Source: Fimbriimonadaceae bacterium
GTDB lineage: Bacteria; Armatimonadota; Fimbriimonadia; Fimbriimonadales; Fimbriimonadaceae
Assembly (NCBI GenBank): GCA_019638775.1
Contig: JAHBTD010000002.1
Span: 372,001-436,000, forward strand
Length of the DNA stretch: 64,000 nucleotides
Direction of reading: 5' to 3'
Within the stretch, counting starts at the first letter, position 1. The number at the start of each line of letters is the position of its first letter. The position numbers and the translations under genes were made by a program. Positions 27,228-36,063 of this stretch are shown piece after piece. The notes below the pieces were generated by a model. That model ran no database searches and had not been told where the DNA came from. It was given only the letters and a program-made list of their open reading frames with translations.

Positions 27228-29708
27228 ATGAACCGCTACAGATTTAGATTCGCCGCCAAGCTGACGCTTCTCGGAGCGCTGGTTCTGATCTCCGGTCAGG
27301 CGCTCGCCTTTACCCCCCGAGGCCAAGGCGAGAGTTGGGACAAATACAGTCAGCGATTGCGCGGGCTCGCCAACACCTACCAGAAGTGGGGAATCACCCT
27401 CAAAGTCGAACCAAAAGCGTTCACCTCAACCGCCGGACCCCTGCCTTCCTACCTCAAGGTTGTCAGCGGATTTGAATCGGGCGATACGCTTAATGTGAAC
27501 ATTGAGACTGGACTTGGAAAGAATGAAAGCACCGCTGTCGCGATCGCGGGCGAGTTCAAATACGGCCCCGACGGGAAGAAGGTATCCGGCAACGGTGTGA
27601 TCTATCTCAAGGGAACGGGTGTTGGTGGCAAGTTCAAATACGACAACGTCAAGGGGCTCCAACTTGAAACCGGTTTGGAGGAGACGTTCTACTCGATCGG
27701 CATCAACATTGGAAACGATGAGAAGGGACCGGTCGGAATTGGATTGAAACTCGGCCCCGCAAAGATCGAGATCGACCTCGTAAAGTGGGGCAAACGCTGC
27801 AAAGAGGTCGCGCCCTACGCAAGCAAGGTCGCTGCGGAGAAAGTCGGTGGAGTCATGGTTCGTGCGGATGTTCCCGACCTTGCCGCTGCCATCGCCAAAG
27901 CCCCAGAACCGAACGCCGACAGACTCACTTCATTTGCTGTGGTATCGATCAAGAAGCTCGCGAGAGGGGAACAACTGAACCGCTTGACCGACATTCATGG
28001 CGTCGCAGTCGATAAGGTGAGCCGGGATGTGCTTCTCATCGGGTCCATTGTCTCTGGGCATACTCCCATCGATCCTGATAATCTCATCGCACTGTGCGCC
28101 TCCATCGGCAAGTTGGGAACGACGCCGTACGTGAGCATTGATCCCGACCCATTTGACTTCACGCAACCGCACAGGGGGCGTATCGGCGGTCTCCCGGATT
28201 CCTTTCAAGACACGCTCCTATCGCTAAGACTGCTTGAGATCGACTACGCCCTCAAAGGTGTGATAATGGGCCACCTGCGCACCCAAGGCGTAAAAAGCCT
28301 GCCCGATCTGCTCAGCGAGGCAGTTGGACCGGTCGGTGGTTTCGCGGCGCGGTTTTGGTTCGTGCCGAAAGAGCTGTTTCCGGCGGATATCGAGGTCGAG
28401 CGAGGCGATGGTCTTTCGATCTATTGGTTCGCTGCGGAGCCCGTGGTACGAACTGAGCCGATGTCAATCGGCGGCACAGGAGCTTCATCAGGACCTGGAC
28501 GGGGCATGATGGAGAGCCTCGCGTCAAATGTCACACGCCACTTGGCAAGAATCCAGGAAGAGCATCCCGAAATCCAGCTTAATAAACTGCGGCAAATCTT
28601 TGGACTGGCAACAGCTCTCGCGATCTTAAAGCAAGATCCCAGTCAGGACATTGTCCAAGAAGTGGTGGACAATATTGCTCCACTCTCTGTGCAGCATTAC
28701 GACTTTAAAAGAACCTTTACGCCCATCGGGCAGCGGATCGTCAAGGATGGAGGGATGCGAGAGGTCAATGTTTGGGGCGGTATCTTTTCCAGCGCGACCC
28801 TCTACGGTCAAGCGGGTTCGGCGAAAGTGGTTTCCGCAGCCCGCGCTAAAGGTGTTCGCAGTGCAGCTGGAAGCAAGACGGGCAAGATTTCGTCTGGCGG
28901 ACCTGCCGCGTTTGTAAACGGAGACAAGATTGCCAATGGCGAGATCATATCAGGACGCTATGGCACCATCGCTTTCCTGCTATCCAAGAAAGATTACAAA
29001 GGGGCGGCTGCCGAAGTTGAGAGAATCCTCAAGCGGAACCCTACAGCAAGTGATGTCCTCCTGCTCAAAATGCGCGCCACGCTCTACCAAGAGGATTGGA
29101 AGACCATGCTCACTGATGCCCAGCGCTACGTCAAGGCCAAGCCCAAAGACGCGCGCGGCTACTACTGGCAGGGGGTTGCCCAGGGGTCGCTTGGCTACTT
29201 GAAAGAAGCCCGGGCATCGGCGGACAAAGGGATTCAGCTGGCCCCCAAGAGCCCCGAATCCTATCTCCTGCGCTCAAATCTTCGACTCGATACCGACCCG
29301 GAAGGGGCGGTAGCCGACGCAACCAAGGGTGTGCAATACAGTCCCGAAAGCGCATTCGCCTACTCCATTCGAGGGCAGGCATACGCGAGTATGCGTCGGT
29401 TCGCCGAGGCCATCGACGACTACGAAAAATCGGTGTCCATGAACCCGATGGTAGCGAATTATTGGCAGTATCTCGGGTTGTACCGAATGCAGCTTGACCG
29501 AACCGCTGGCGCGGTAGATGCCTTCACTTATGCTATCGGACTCGACCCATACGACCCTTACACCTACTTCGCAAGGGGTGATGTCCTATTAAAGCAGGGG
29601 AACTACGCGACTGCATTGGAGGATTTCCGCAGGTCGATGGCTCTTGATCCACTCCTGCGCGAGCGGGTCCAGCCCAAGATCGACGAGTGTCTTCGGAAAA
29701 TCGGATAA
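27228..29708 (+). CDS. Secreted protein with C-terminal TPR repeats
   Basis: 826 residues. A signal peptide (LTLLGALVLISGQALAF) is followed by a beta-rich region (about 30-190). A middle domain (about 230-520) contains IHGVAVDKVSRDVLLIGS and TPYVSIDPDPFDF, and resembles DUF1598-type domains described from Planctomycetes; that match is from memory and uncertain. At least five TPR units occupy about 590-820 (for example AFAYSIRGQAYASMRRFAEAIDDYEKSV, split over positions 707-734). Probably a periplasmic scaffold. No enzymatic motif is evident. It stands alone between the BMP lipoprotein and a convergent FmdB-type gene. Confidence 0.75.
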   Translation: MNRYRFRFAAKLTLLGALVLISGQALAFTPRGQGESWDKYSQRLRGLANTYQKWGITLKVEPKAFTSTAGPLPSYLKVVSGFESGDTLNVNIETGLGKNESTAVAIAGEFKYGPDGKKVSGNGVIYLKGTGVGGKFKYDNVKGLQLETGLEETFYSIGINIGNDEKGPVGIGLKLGPAKIEIDLVKWGKRCKEVAPYASKVAAEKVGGVMVRADVPDLAAAIAKAPEPNADRLTSFAVVSIKKLARGEQLNRLTDIHGVAVDKVSRDVLLIGSIVSGHTPIDPDNLIALCASIGKLGTTPYVSIDPDPFDFTQPHRGRIGGLPDSFQDTLLSLRLLEIDYALKGVIMGHLRTQGVKSLPDLLSEAVGPVGGFAARFWFVPKELFPADIEVERGDGLSIYWFAAEPVVRTEPMSIGGTGASSGPGRGMMESLASNVTRHLARIQEEHPEIQLNKLRQIFGLATALAILKQDPSQDIVQEVVDNIAPLSVQHYDFKRTFTPIGQRIVKDGGMREVNVWGGIFSSATLYGQAGSAKVVSAARAKGVRSAAGSKTGKISSGGPAAFVNGDKIANGEIISGRYGTIAFLLSKKDYKGAAAEVERILKRNPTASDVLLLKMRATLYQEDWKTMLTDAQRYVKAKPKDARGYYWQGVAQGSLGYLKEARASADKGIQLAPKSPESYLLRSNLRLDTDPEGAVADATKGVQYSPESAFAYSIRGQAYASMRRFAEAIDDYEKSVSMNPMVANYWQYLGLYRMQLDRTAGAVDAFTYAIGLDPYDPYTYFARGDVLLKQGNYATALEDFRRSMALDPLLRERVQPKIDECLRKIG

Positions 29709-29738
29709 ACGAATCCGCCAGGATCGAGCCGAAACAGG

Positions 29739-30056
29739 CTACTTATCCTTTGCTGGGGCAGTTGTGTCGCTGGAAGTTGAAGTTGGCGTGGCGTCGGCCT
29801 TGGGCGTTTCTTTAGCCTCCGCTTTTGCTGATTTTGTTTCGGCGGCAGGAGCGTCCGAGGGAGCGGTCGGGGTTTTTGAAGACCCATCGTTTACATAAAA
29901 TCCCCCGCCTTTGAAAGCGATGCCCACAGGTTGGATGATTCTCTTCACCGTGCCTGAGCTTCCACAATGGCAATCGGTCAGAGCGTCTTCCGTGATTCTT
30001 TGTTCGACCTCATAAGTTTCATTACATGATGAGCATTCGTAAACGTACGTAGGCAT
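29739..30056 (-). CDS. FmdB-type zinc ribbon protein
   Basis: Small putative regulatory protein, 105 residues from the ATG at 30056. The N-terminal 45 residues form the FmdB zinc ribbon: MPTYVYECSSCNETYEVEQ with CxxC, then CHCGSSGTVKRII supplying the second cysteine pair. The remaining half is a low-complexity Ala/Pro/Ser/Lys tail. FmdB-domain proteins are widespread and their function is poorly defined. The gene ends 30 bases from the convergent TPR gene. Confidence 0.88.
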   Translation of the reverse strand: MPTYVYECSSCNETYEVEQRITEDALTDCHCGSSGTVKRIIQPVGIAFKGGGFYVNDGSSKTPTAPSDAPAAETKSAKAEAKETPKADATPTSTSSDTTAPAKDK

Positions 30057-30157
30057 AAGTATCCTCAATATGGGGCTTGATCCATCAACCGGCGGAATTG
30101 TGGCAGAATGTCAGCCATTACGGGCCGAATTCGTCGGTTTCGTGAGTCTGTATTCCC

Positions 30158-30943
30158 ATGTTTAACCAGGTCTTTGAGACGTCGGACTTAGGAAAGGTTG
30201 CCTTTCTGATCCTGCTTGAGGCGCTTCTCTCGGCGGATAACGCACTCATCCTGGCGATTATCGTCCGTCATCTCCCAAAGCCACTTCAACGCAAAGCGCT
30301 TTTTTATGGCATGGCGGGCGCGTTCACCTTCCGCTTGGGAGCCATCCTCGCTGCTAACCTCATCATCAGCTTATGGTGGGTTCAGCTCATCGGTGCGGCC
30401 TACTTGATCTTTTTGATGGTCAAGCACTTCTGGAACACAAATGGCGGTGGTGCAAAGGCGAAAGGGCTTGCAGGGGCGAGCTTTTGGGTGACAGTCCTCT
30501 ACGCGGAGCTTGCTGATCTCGCGTTCGCGATCGACAGCATCCTCGTCGCCGTTGCCATAGAGCCCCATCGCGATAAGATTTGGGTCGTTTACTGCGGCGC
30601 AGTGCTTGGCATCGTCTTGCTGAGATTTATCGCAAACGTGTTTCTCCGACTCTTGGAGAAGTACCCCATGCTCGACCATGTGGCGTACATCCTTGTGGGC
30701 TGGGCGGGCATAAAACTACTGTTCCTGGGCGGACACACCTGCGTTCGGTGGTTCAACGAGCGTAACCCGCTGAACCCGCTGGGCTTTACGATTCCCGAAA
30801 TGAAGCCGCTGGTTTTCTGGACGGGGCTTGCCCTGATCGCTATCATTGGCGGCTGGCTTGCCTTCCGTCAAGGACCCCAACCACTGCCCGACGACGAGCC
30901 TGGAGAGTCGGGTCAAGAAGCTGCCACCGAACCCACAAACTAG
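30158..30943 (+). CDS. TerC-family integral membrane protein (putative metal exporter)
   Basis: Inner-membrane protein of 261 residues with about seven transmembrane helices. TerC/Alx signatures are present: EALLSADNALILAIIV in helix 1 and ELADLAFAIDSILVAVA in a later helix, each with the conserved acidic residue in the membrane. Family members are linked to manganese efflux during exoenzyme metalation and to tellurite resistance. The hydrophilic tail (PDDEPGESGQEAATEPTN) is cytoplasmic or periplasmic, undecided. No yybP-ykoY-like riboswitch is recognisable in the 101 bases upstream. Confidence 0.88.
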   Translation: MFNQVFETSDLGKVAFLILLEALLSADNALILAIIVRHLPKPLQRKALFYGMAGAFTFRLGAILAANLIISLWWVQLIGAAYLIFLMVKHFWNTNGGGAKAKGLAGASFWVTVLYAELADLAFAIDSILVAVAIEPHRDKIWVVYCGAVLGIVLLRFIANVFLRLLEKYPMLDHVAYILVGWAGIKLLFLGGHTCVRWFNERNPLNPLGFTIPEMKPLVFWTGLALIAIIGGWLAFRQGPQPLPDDEPGESGQEAATEPTN

Positions 30944-31036
30944 CTTGATGGATTCTCCGTTGAATCATGTCATTCCCAGAGTTCCTTTCGAGTATTCTCT
31001 GCGTTCGGAGCCCCTCATACGCGGGTTGATTTATTC

Positions 31037-32110
31037 ATGTCCAAGAAGCTGAAAATCGGAATTATTGGGAGTGGCGGAATCGCCCAAGGATGCCACATGC
31101 CAGGCTATGCAAGCATGCCTGACCTTTGTGAAATGACATGGGTCTGTGATGTGAACCCAGACACTGCCAAGGCTGCCGCAGAGAAGTTTAACGTTCCTAA
31201 CGTCACCACCGACTATCGCAAGATGCTGGCTGAAGGCGAACTTGATGCTGTTTCAGTTGCCACGCCAAACGCTTACCATGTCGATCCAACAGTCGATGCG
31301 GTGAATGCGGGTGTCCACGTGCTTTGCGAAAAGCCCCTTGCCATGAACTCCGATGAAGCGCGCCGGATGTGCCGTGCTGCCAAGGACAACAACAAGATTC
31401 TGATGGTCGGGCTCCAATCTCGATTTGGCGGTCCAGCAAGGTTTATGAGGGAGTACATCGACGCGGGGCACATGGGAGACATTTATTACGCGCGGGCTTG
31501 GGCGCTTCGTCGGCGTGGTGTTCCGGGTTGGGGCGTCTTCATCGACAAGGAGAAGCAGGGCGGAGGTCCGCTCATCGACATTGGCGTACACATCCTTGAT
31601 CTGACTTTGTATCTGATGGGCTATCCCAAACCCGTGTCGGCGTTTGGTAAGACTTGGGACGTGCTCGGCACAAACCCCGACCTCTTTAACAACTGGGGCG
31701 ATTACGACCGGACGAAGTACACCGTAGAGGACTTTGCGGTTGGGCTCATCAAGTTCGACAACGGCGCGGTCGTGAATCTGGAGAGTTCGTTTATGGCGAA
31801 CCTCGATGGAGATCCGTTCCGAACTCACCTCTTTGGGACAAAGTCAGGAGCGACTGTCAACCCTTACGGGGAAAATCCCATTGAGCTTTATACTGAGCAG
31901 AATAAGCAGCTTTTCAATCTGAAACCGATCAATGTCCCGCGAGTGGAATCTTCACACACTGCCGAGGTTCAGGCCTTCGTCAACGCTATTCTGGAGAACA
32001 AGCCCTCACCTGTTCCGGGAGAGAATGGGCTCATCCTCAATGCGATCTTCGATGCCTTGTACAAGAGTTCAGAAACGGGCAGGGAAGAGATGATCGACAC
32101 GAGTTTTTGA
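31037..32110 (+). CDS. Gfo/Idh/MocA-family oxidoreductase
   Basis: NAD(P)-dependent sugar or inositol dehydrogenase-like enzyme, 357 residues. The N-terminal Rossmann fold is IGIIGSGGIAQGCHMPGY, followed by VCDVNPDTAKAAAEKF. The catalytic-lysine motif is intact in VLCEKPLAMN (EKP). The C-terminal alpha/beta domain contains GGGPLIDIGVHILDLTLYLMG, where the family's D-x3-H pair (DIGVH) occurs. The substrate cannot be told from sequence. It is a single gene with a heptamer repeat overlapping its TGA stop codon, and a bidirectional terminator separates it from glnA. Confidence 0.9.
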   Translation: MSKKLKIGIIGSGGIAQGCHMPGYASMPDLCEMTWVCDVNPDTAKAAAEKFNVPNVTTDYRKMLAEGELDAVSVATPNAYHVDPTVDAVNAGVHVLCEKPLAMNSDEARRMCRAAKDNNKILMVGLQSRFGGPARFMREYIDAGHMGDIYYARAWALRRRGVPGWGVFIDKEKQGGGPLIDIGVHILDLTLYLMGYPKPVSAFGKTWDVLGTNPDLFNNWGDYDRTKYTVEDFAVGLIKFDNGAVVNLESSFMANLDGDPFRTHLFGTKSGATVNPYGENPIELYTEQNKQLFNLKPINVPRVESSHTAEVQAFVNAILENKPSPVPGENGLILNAIFDALYKSSETGREEMIDTSF

Positions 32111-32181
32111 TTGTAGATTGTAGATTGGAGATTGGAGATTGGAGATCTTCCCCCTTACTCCTTACAATCCTTACCCTTTAC
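32109..32181. repeat. Heptanucleotide repeats (GATTGTA/GATTGGA and CCTTACN types)
   Basis: Five heptads (GATTGTA twice, GATTGGA three times, 32109-32143) begin inside the TGA stop codon of the oxidoreductase. A second, degenerate CTTACTC/CCTTACA type (32152-32181) follows. It is the complement of the GTAAGGA units seen at 45414 and 56080. Confidence 0.85.
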
Positions 32182-32224
32182 AAAAGAATGCGCCGGATGA
32201 ATAAGCATCCAGCGCATTCTTTTT
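32182..32224. terminator. Bidirectional intrinsic terminator
   Basis: Long hairpin between two convergent genes: AAAAGAATGCGC-C-GGATG pairs with CATCC-A-GCGCATTCTTTT across a 6-base loop, with A-rich and T-rich flanks on both sides. It can end transcripts from the oxidoreductase and from glnA. Confidence 0.9.
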
Positions 32225-32237
32225 CGCAGCACGGCTC

Positions 32238-33647
32238 TTAAATGTCGCCGTACAGGAAGAACTCGTACGGGTGCGGGCGCAATGCAATCGCGTCGCACTC
32301 GTGCTTCAGTTTGTACTCAACATAGGTCTCAACGAGGTCCTTTGTGAACACGTCGCCCTTTAGCAAGAACTCGTGATCGCTGGCAAGCGCCTCAAGCGTC
32401 GCTCGGAGCGAACCTGGCGTTTGCGGAATTCCTGCGCGCTCTTCGGCGGGCAGTTCGTAGAGATCCTTGTCAAGCGGCTTTGGCGGCTCAATCCGGTTTT
32501 GAATACCGTCCAGGCCAGCCATGATGATCGCCGGAAAGGCGAGATATGGGTTGGCGCTGGGGTCCGGCGCTCTGAACTCAACTCGCTTAGCCTTAGGCGA
32601 CTTGCTGTACATCGGGATACGAACACAAGCCGAGCGGTTTCGCTGTGAGTACAGCAAGTTGATCGGGGCTTCATAGCCCGGAACAAGTCGTCGGTAGGAG
32701 TTCGTTGTCGGCGCACAGAAGGCCAAAAGCGCTGCAGCATGCTTGAGCAAACCACCTACAAAGAAGCGAGCCGTGTCCGAAAGTCCGGCATAGCCCGTCT
32801 CGTCATACATCATCGACTCGCCGTTCTTCCAGAGTGAAACGTGAACGTGCATGCCGCTACCGTTGTCGCCATAGAGCGGCTTTGGCATAAAGCAGGCGAT
32901 CAAACCGTTTCGGTAGGCCGTGTTGCGCACGACGTACTTGTACTTCTGGATGTTGTCAGCCATTTCCAAGAGCGGCTTAAAGCGGAGGTCGATTTCACAC
33001 TGGCCGGCGCTGGCAACTTCGTGGTGATGGACCTCAACATCCAAACCTGTTTGGATCATTGTCGCCATCATCTCGCTGCGGACGTCTTGCAGCTTATCCA
33101 CCGGCGGGCAGGGGAAGTACCCACCCTTGGGTCGAATCGTGAAACCTGCCGAACCTTCGTCCGCGCTCGTCCAGTGCGCCTCGTGGCTTCCGATCTTAAA
33201 GCCCATCTCGTGCGGATTGGCGTTGTAGAGCAACTGGTCGAACAGGAAGAACTCTGCTTCCGGTCCAACAAAAGCCGTGTCGGCAATGCCGGACGACTTG
33301 AGGTAAGCCTCGGCCTTTTTGGCCACATAGCGTGGATCGCGAGAATAGGGTTGCCGAGTCATCGGGTCTTCGATGTTGCACATCACGACCGCGGTCGGTA
33401 GCTCGGTATACGGGTCCATGAAGATGGTGGCAGGGTCGGGAACCAGGAGCATGTCGGACTCGTTGATGCTCTGGAAGCCACGAATGGATGAGCCATCAAA
33501 GCCCAAACCATCCTCAAAAATGTCTTCGCTGAAGTGGCCCGCATTCATTGAGAAGTGGTGCCACATTCCAAAAAGGTCGGTGAAGCGAATGTCTACGAAT
33601 TGCGCTTCGTTATCAAGAACGAATTGTACGGCCTCTCTTGGTGTCAT
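32238..33647 (-). CDS. glnA: Type I glutamine synthetase
   Basis: Condenses ammonia and glutamate to glutamine with ATP. The ATG at 33647 gives 469 residues, the same as the E. coli enzyme. An in-frame TTG at 33689 would add 14 residues without homology. Signatures are FDGSSIRGF, the catalytic PEAEFFLFD, the ATP-binding MPKPLYGDNGSGMHVH and the substrate-site RVEFRAPDPSANPY. The LYELP segment corresponds to the adenylylated-tyrosine loop of GSI-beta. Regulation by adenylylation is therefore possible but no glnE is in view. A hairpin and an inverted repeat occupy the long leader. Confidence 0.96.
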   Translation of the reverse strand: MTPREAVQFVLDNEAQFVDIRFTDLFGMWHHFSMNAGHFSEDIFEDGLGFDGSSIRGFQSINESDMLLVPDPATIFMDPYTELPTAVVMCNIEDPMTRQPYSRDPRYVAKKAEAYLKSSGIADTAFVGPEAEFFLFDQLLYNANPHEMGFKIGSHEAHWTSADEGSAGFTIRPKGGYFPCPPVDKLQDVRSEMMATMIQTGLDVEVHHHEVASAGQCEIDLRFKPLLEMADNIQKYKYVVRNTAYRNGLIACFMPKPLYGDNGSGMHVHVSLWKNGESMMYDETGYAGLSDTARFFVGGLLKHAAALLAFCAPTTNSYRRLVPGYEAPINLLYSQRNRSACVRIPMYSKSPKAKRVEFRAPDPSANPYLAFPAIIMAGLDGIQNRIEPPKPLDKDLYELPAEERAGIPQTPGSLRATLEALASDHEFLLKGDVFTKDLVETYVEYKLKHECDAIALRPHPYEFFLYGDI

Positions 33648-33953
33648 GATTTTGCTCGGTACCCAGAAGTCAATATCCCGAAATTGCAACTTTCCTCGCG
33701 GCGGGGAAGCGAGGTTTTTGGAGTGCTTGTAACAGTCCCCAGAACGTTACATTTAAGCTTCGGCGACGCTGCCAACTCTGTGACGAATTATCCCCTAAAA
33801 AAGCTTCGCGACAGCAGAATGTTTCTCGGCCCGATGAACTCTAGGATACCAGACTGGGCCCTTTAGGAGACGTTCGCTGAGGCATACCGCCCAGCCATTA
33901 GCAAGGCCCGGTGAGCTTCAAATTGACTCTTAAAGGCAGCTCGAAGACTCCGT
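33648..33953 (-). other. glnA upstream region without a gene
   Basis: 306 bases between glnA and the NHL-protein gene. It contains a CCTCGC/GCGAGG hairpin (33694-33714) and an inverted repeat TGTAAC-N12-GTTACA (33728-33751). A GATAAT hexamer suitable as a glnA -10 box lies farther upstream on the minus strand. No ORF in it looks coding. Confidence 0.5.
33728..33751 (-). promoter_or_regulatory. Inverted repeat upstream of glnA, possible operator
   Basis: Perfect 6-bp arms TGTAAC/GTTACA separated by 12 bases, about 80 bases before the glnA start. It is not an obvious match to GlnR, TnrA or NtcA sites. A nitrogen-responsive regulator is only a guess from the position. Confidence 0.35.
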
Positions 33954-34976
33954 CTAGCTGAAGATGCGACGTAGTAGGGTAACCCTCCCGATCGGCACCC
34001 ATTCCGCCACCAAGATATCGCCGTTGCGCAGGAACATCGCATCGTGTGGATGGATAAACTTTCCGGGGATGAATTCCGCCCTTGGCTTGTCTCGCAGGCC
34101 GCTCGGCGCGCCGTCGCCAAGATGCACGATGGGTTTGTTCTGCGGGTCTAAAAGGGTAATGACGCTTTCAAGGTCGGGAACCAGCATCACTCCATCACGG
34201 ATGGAGAAATGACAGGGCAGCCGCATGCCTGCAGTGCTGAAAGAGTGGTGCTCTCCATCAAGCGAGAAGTATTGAATCCTACGGTTTCCACGATCGGCAA
34301 CCGCAAGCAGAGGCTCTCGCCCGCGATTGTCGAGCCACAGGCCATGAGGTTGGGCTACCCGCCCAGGAGCGTTGCCGCGCCCTCCAAACGATTTTAGGTA
34401 GTTGGCACTTCGGTCGTAGTGGTGAATCCAGTTCGACCCATATCCGTCGGCGACATAAAAATCTCCGTTCGGGGAGAAGGCAACGTTGGTCGGGATGAAG
34501 GCTTCGCCTTGGGCGTACTTGTCCGATTCTTTGGGTGCGTCTATCTCCCAAATGACCGTCCCGTCAAGCGTTGTCTTCGAAAACTTGCGGTGTGCGACAT
34601 CACAATGATAGATGAACTCCTCTGTCCCTTCCCGTCGGATATCGAGGCCGTGGGCACCACCCTTGAACTGCGAACCCCAAGAGCGAAGGAATTTCCCTTT
34701 CTCCGTGTAGACACAGATCGCATCGGAGCTCTTGCTGCTGCCATGAACGGTATGAGCGACGTAAATCCGCCCCTGACTGTCTTGGGCCACCCCATGTGTA
34801 TCGCCAAAAGCCATTCCTGGCGGAGGAGTGAGCCAATCGTGAACGCACTCGTAGCGGAACTCACCGCTTCCAAGAACAAGCCCCGACCCGCCTTGGGCAA
34901 GTGCGCGGGCCATCGGAGAAGCTGCGAGAGTGGTTGCAGCAGAAGCTTTTAGAAAGTCGCGACGAGTCATGCGCAT
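33954..34976 (-). CDS. Tat-exported NHL-repeat protein
   Basis: 340 residues. The N-terminus MRMTRRDFLKASAATTLAASP is a classic twin-arginine signal ending near ALA-Q, so the protein is exported folded. The rest is a six-bladed beta-propeller of NHL repeats: DTHGVAQDSQGRIYVAHT, GGAHGLDIRREG, PTNVAFSPNGDFYVADGYGSN, QPHGLWLDNRGREPLLAVADRGNRRIQYF and HPHDAMFLRNGDILVAEW. The pattern matches 6-bladed propeller proteins related to peptidylamidoglycolate lyase, which are common in Planctomycetes and Armatimonadetes. Enzymatic activity is not evident. Confidence 0.85.
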   Translation of the reverse strand: MRMTRRDFLKASAATTLAASPMARALAQGGSGLVLGSGEFRYECVHDWLTPPPGMAFGDTHGVAQDSQGRIYVAHTVHGSSKSSDAICVYTEKGKFLRSWGSQFKGGAHGLDIRREGTEEFIYHCDVAHRKFSKTTLDGTVIWEIDAPKESDKYAQGEAFIPTNVAFSPNGDFYVADGYGSNWIHHYDRSANYLKSFGGRGNAPGRVAQPHGLWLDNRGREPLLAVADRGNRRIQYFSLDGEHHSFSTAGMRLPCHFSIRDGVMLVPDLESVITLLDPQNKPIVHLGDGAPSGLRDKPRAEFIPGKFIHPHDAMFLRNGDILVAEWVPIGRVTLLRRIFS

Positions 34977-35086
34977 GGCTAAACACCCTCAGAAGAGGTG
35001 GCTTAATAATAGCGCGAATGAGTCGCGGCAGGCCATCAACTATGGCGGAATTTGAGGTTGGAGATCGCGGATCTAAAAGGGCGATC

Positions 35087-35120
35087 GTCAATTGTAAATG
35101 TCAATCGTAAATCGTGATTC
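35087..35120. repeat. Short degenerate AT-rich heptamer-like repeat
   Basis: Loose units TCAATTG, TAAATG, TCAATCG, TAAATCG and TGATTC in the gap between two minus-strand genes. It resembles eroded versions of the heptamer arrays at 7684 and 15985. Confidence 0.5.
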
Positions 35121-35129
35121 AGAGTCTTC

Positions 35130-35858
35130 TCACTTCCCGTACTGTTGATGCGTCTCTTTGGCAATCGCTAGCATTTGTGTGGCGGTGCGGCTCACAAGCC
35201 CGGCTGGAATATATCGAGGCTGTCCAATGCCGTCCAAGAGCCAGTAATAGATCACTCCGCTGGCTAGGTAAGCGCCGAGCGGGGAAGAGTGATTACCGTC
35301 CTGTAGCCACAAATCAAGATTCGGATTCTTCTTAAGGGCAATGTCCCACGCCCGACAAACCGGAATGACCTTGACGCCTGACGCCTGTGCGACCTGTTGG
35401 TAAACCCCAAGAATGTACTCCGTCTCGTCCCAACCCTTTCGCGGCCATTCGGCAAAGAGGTAAGTCTTCGCTCCGGTATCCGCAGCCAGCTTGGCAATCT
35501 TAATCGCCCCGTCGTGTGGGTAAGAATACTGGTGCGAGGAGCTGAGCTTGACGGCCTGGCAGATGACAATGTCCCACTTTCCGTTCTTGATGCGATTCTG
35601 CGTTTGAACGTTCTGACCTGCGTCCTCTAAGAAAGCCGTGAAAATCGATTCGGTGTAAACCGGTGTCCCCGTCCCGTCCGACTCCATCATTTGCCTCACC
35701 ATACCGGGGACATCGCAGTTCCCTGTGTGGCTGTTGCCAATAAAGAGGATGCGGACACTTTTTGCCTGTGTGCCCGGTTTCTGCTCCAGTTTGTCTGGCC
35801 GGTGTGAACAAGAAAGTAGAGGCAGTAGGGCGACGAGTGTAAGGGACACGAATTTCAT
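35130..35858 (-). CDS. SGNH/GDSL-type hydrolase lipoprotein
   Basis: 242 residues from the ATG at 35858. The signal peptide ends in a lipobox (LLPLLSC), so it is probably a lipoprotein. The SGNH fold is shown by block I RILFIGNSHTGN, with Ser in GNSHT in the nucleophile position. Block III is less clear (DIVICQAVKLSSS). Block V is DGNHSSPLGAYLAS, with the Asp-x-x-His pair. This fits a periplasmic or outer-membrane esterase, lipase or carbohydrate deacetylase; the substrate is unknown. Confidence 0.8.
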   Translation of the reverse strand: MKFVSLTLVALLPLLSCSHRPDKLEQKPGTQAKSVRILFIGNSHTGNCDVPGMVRQMMESDGTGTPVYTESIFTAFLEDAGQNVQTQNRIKNGKWDIVICQAVKLSSSHQYSYPHDGAIKIAKLAADTGAKTYLFAEWPRKGWDETEYILGVYQQVAQASGVKVIPVCRAWDIALKKNPNLDLWLQDGNHSSPLGAYLASGVIYYWLLDGIGQPRYIPAGLVSRTATQMLAIAKETHQQYGK

Positions 35859-36063
35859 GCTGATACAGGATGCAATCACGGCGATTGAATTGCCTTGTAC
35901 CGAATTGTCTAAACCTTGTAACGGCGTGACTCAATGGGCACGCAGAGTTTTGGATTGGCAGCAAGTTGCAGGAGACAGTTCCCAAGCGCTTCAGCTTTTC
36001 AGTGGCCTCGGCGTCGCTGCTTTCCTGTAGAATTGAATTGCGGAACTGAATATCGGAGGGATT

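Noticed and set aside
28312-28527. Small antisense ORFs within the TPR protein gene
   Set aside because: They are short and without Shine-Dalgarno sites; the long plus-strand frame with signal peptide and TPR units accounts for the region.
30057-30157. yybP-ykoY manganese riboswitch before the TerC gene
   Set aside because: TerC genes often have one, but the 101-base upstream region lacks the conserved purine-rich junctions and cannot be folded into that shape by eye.
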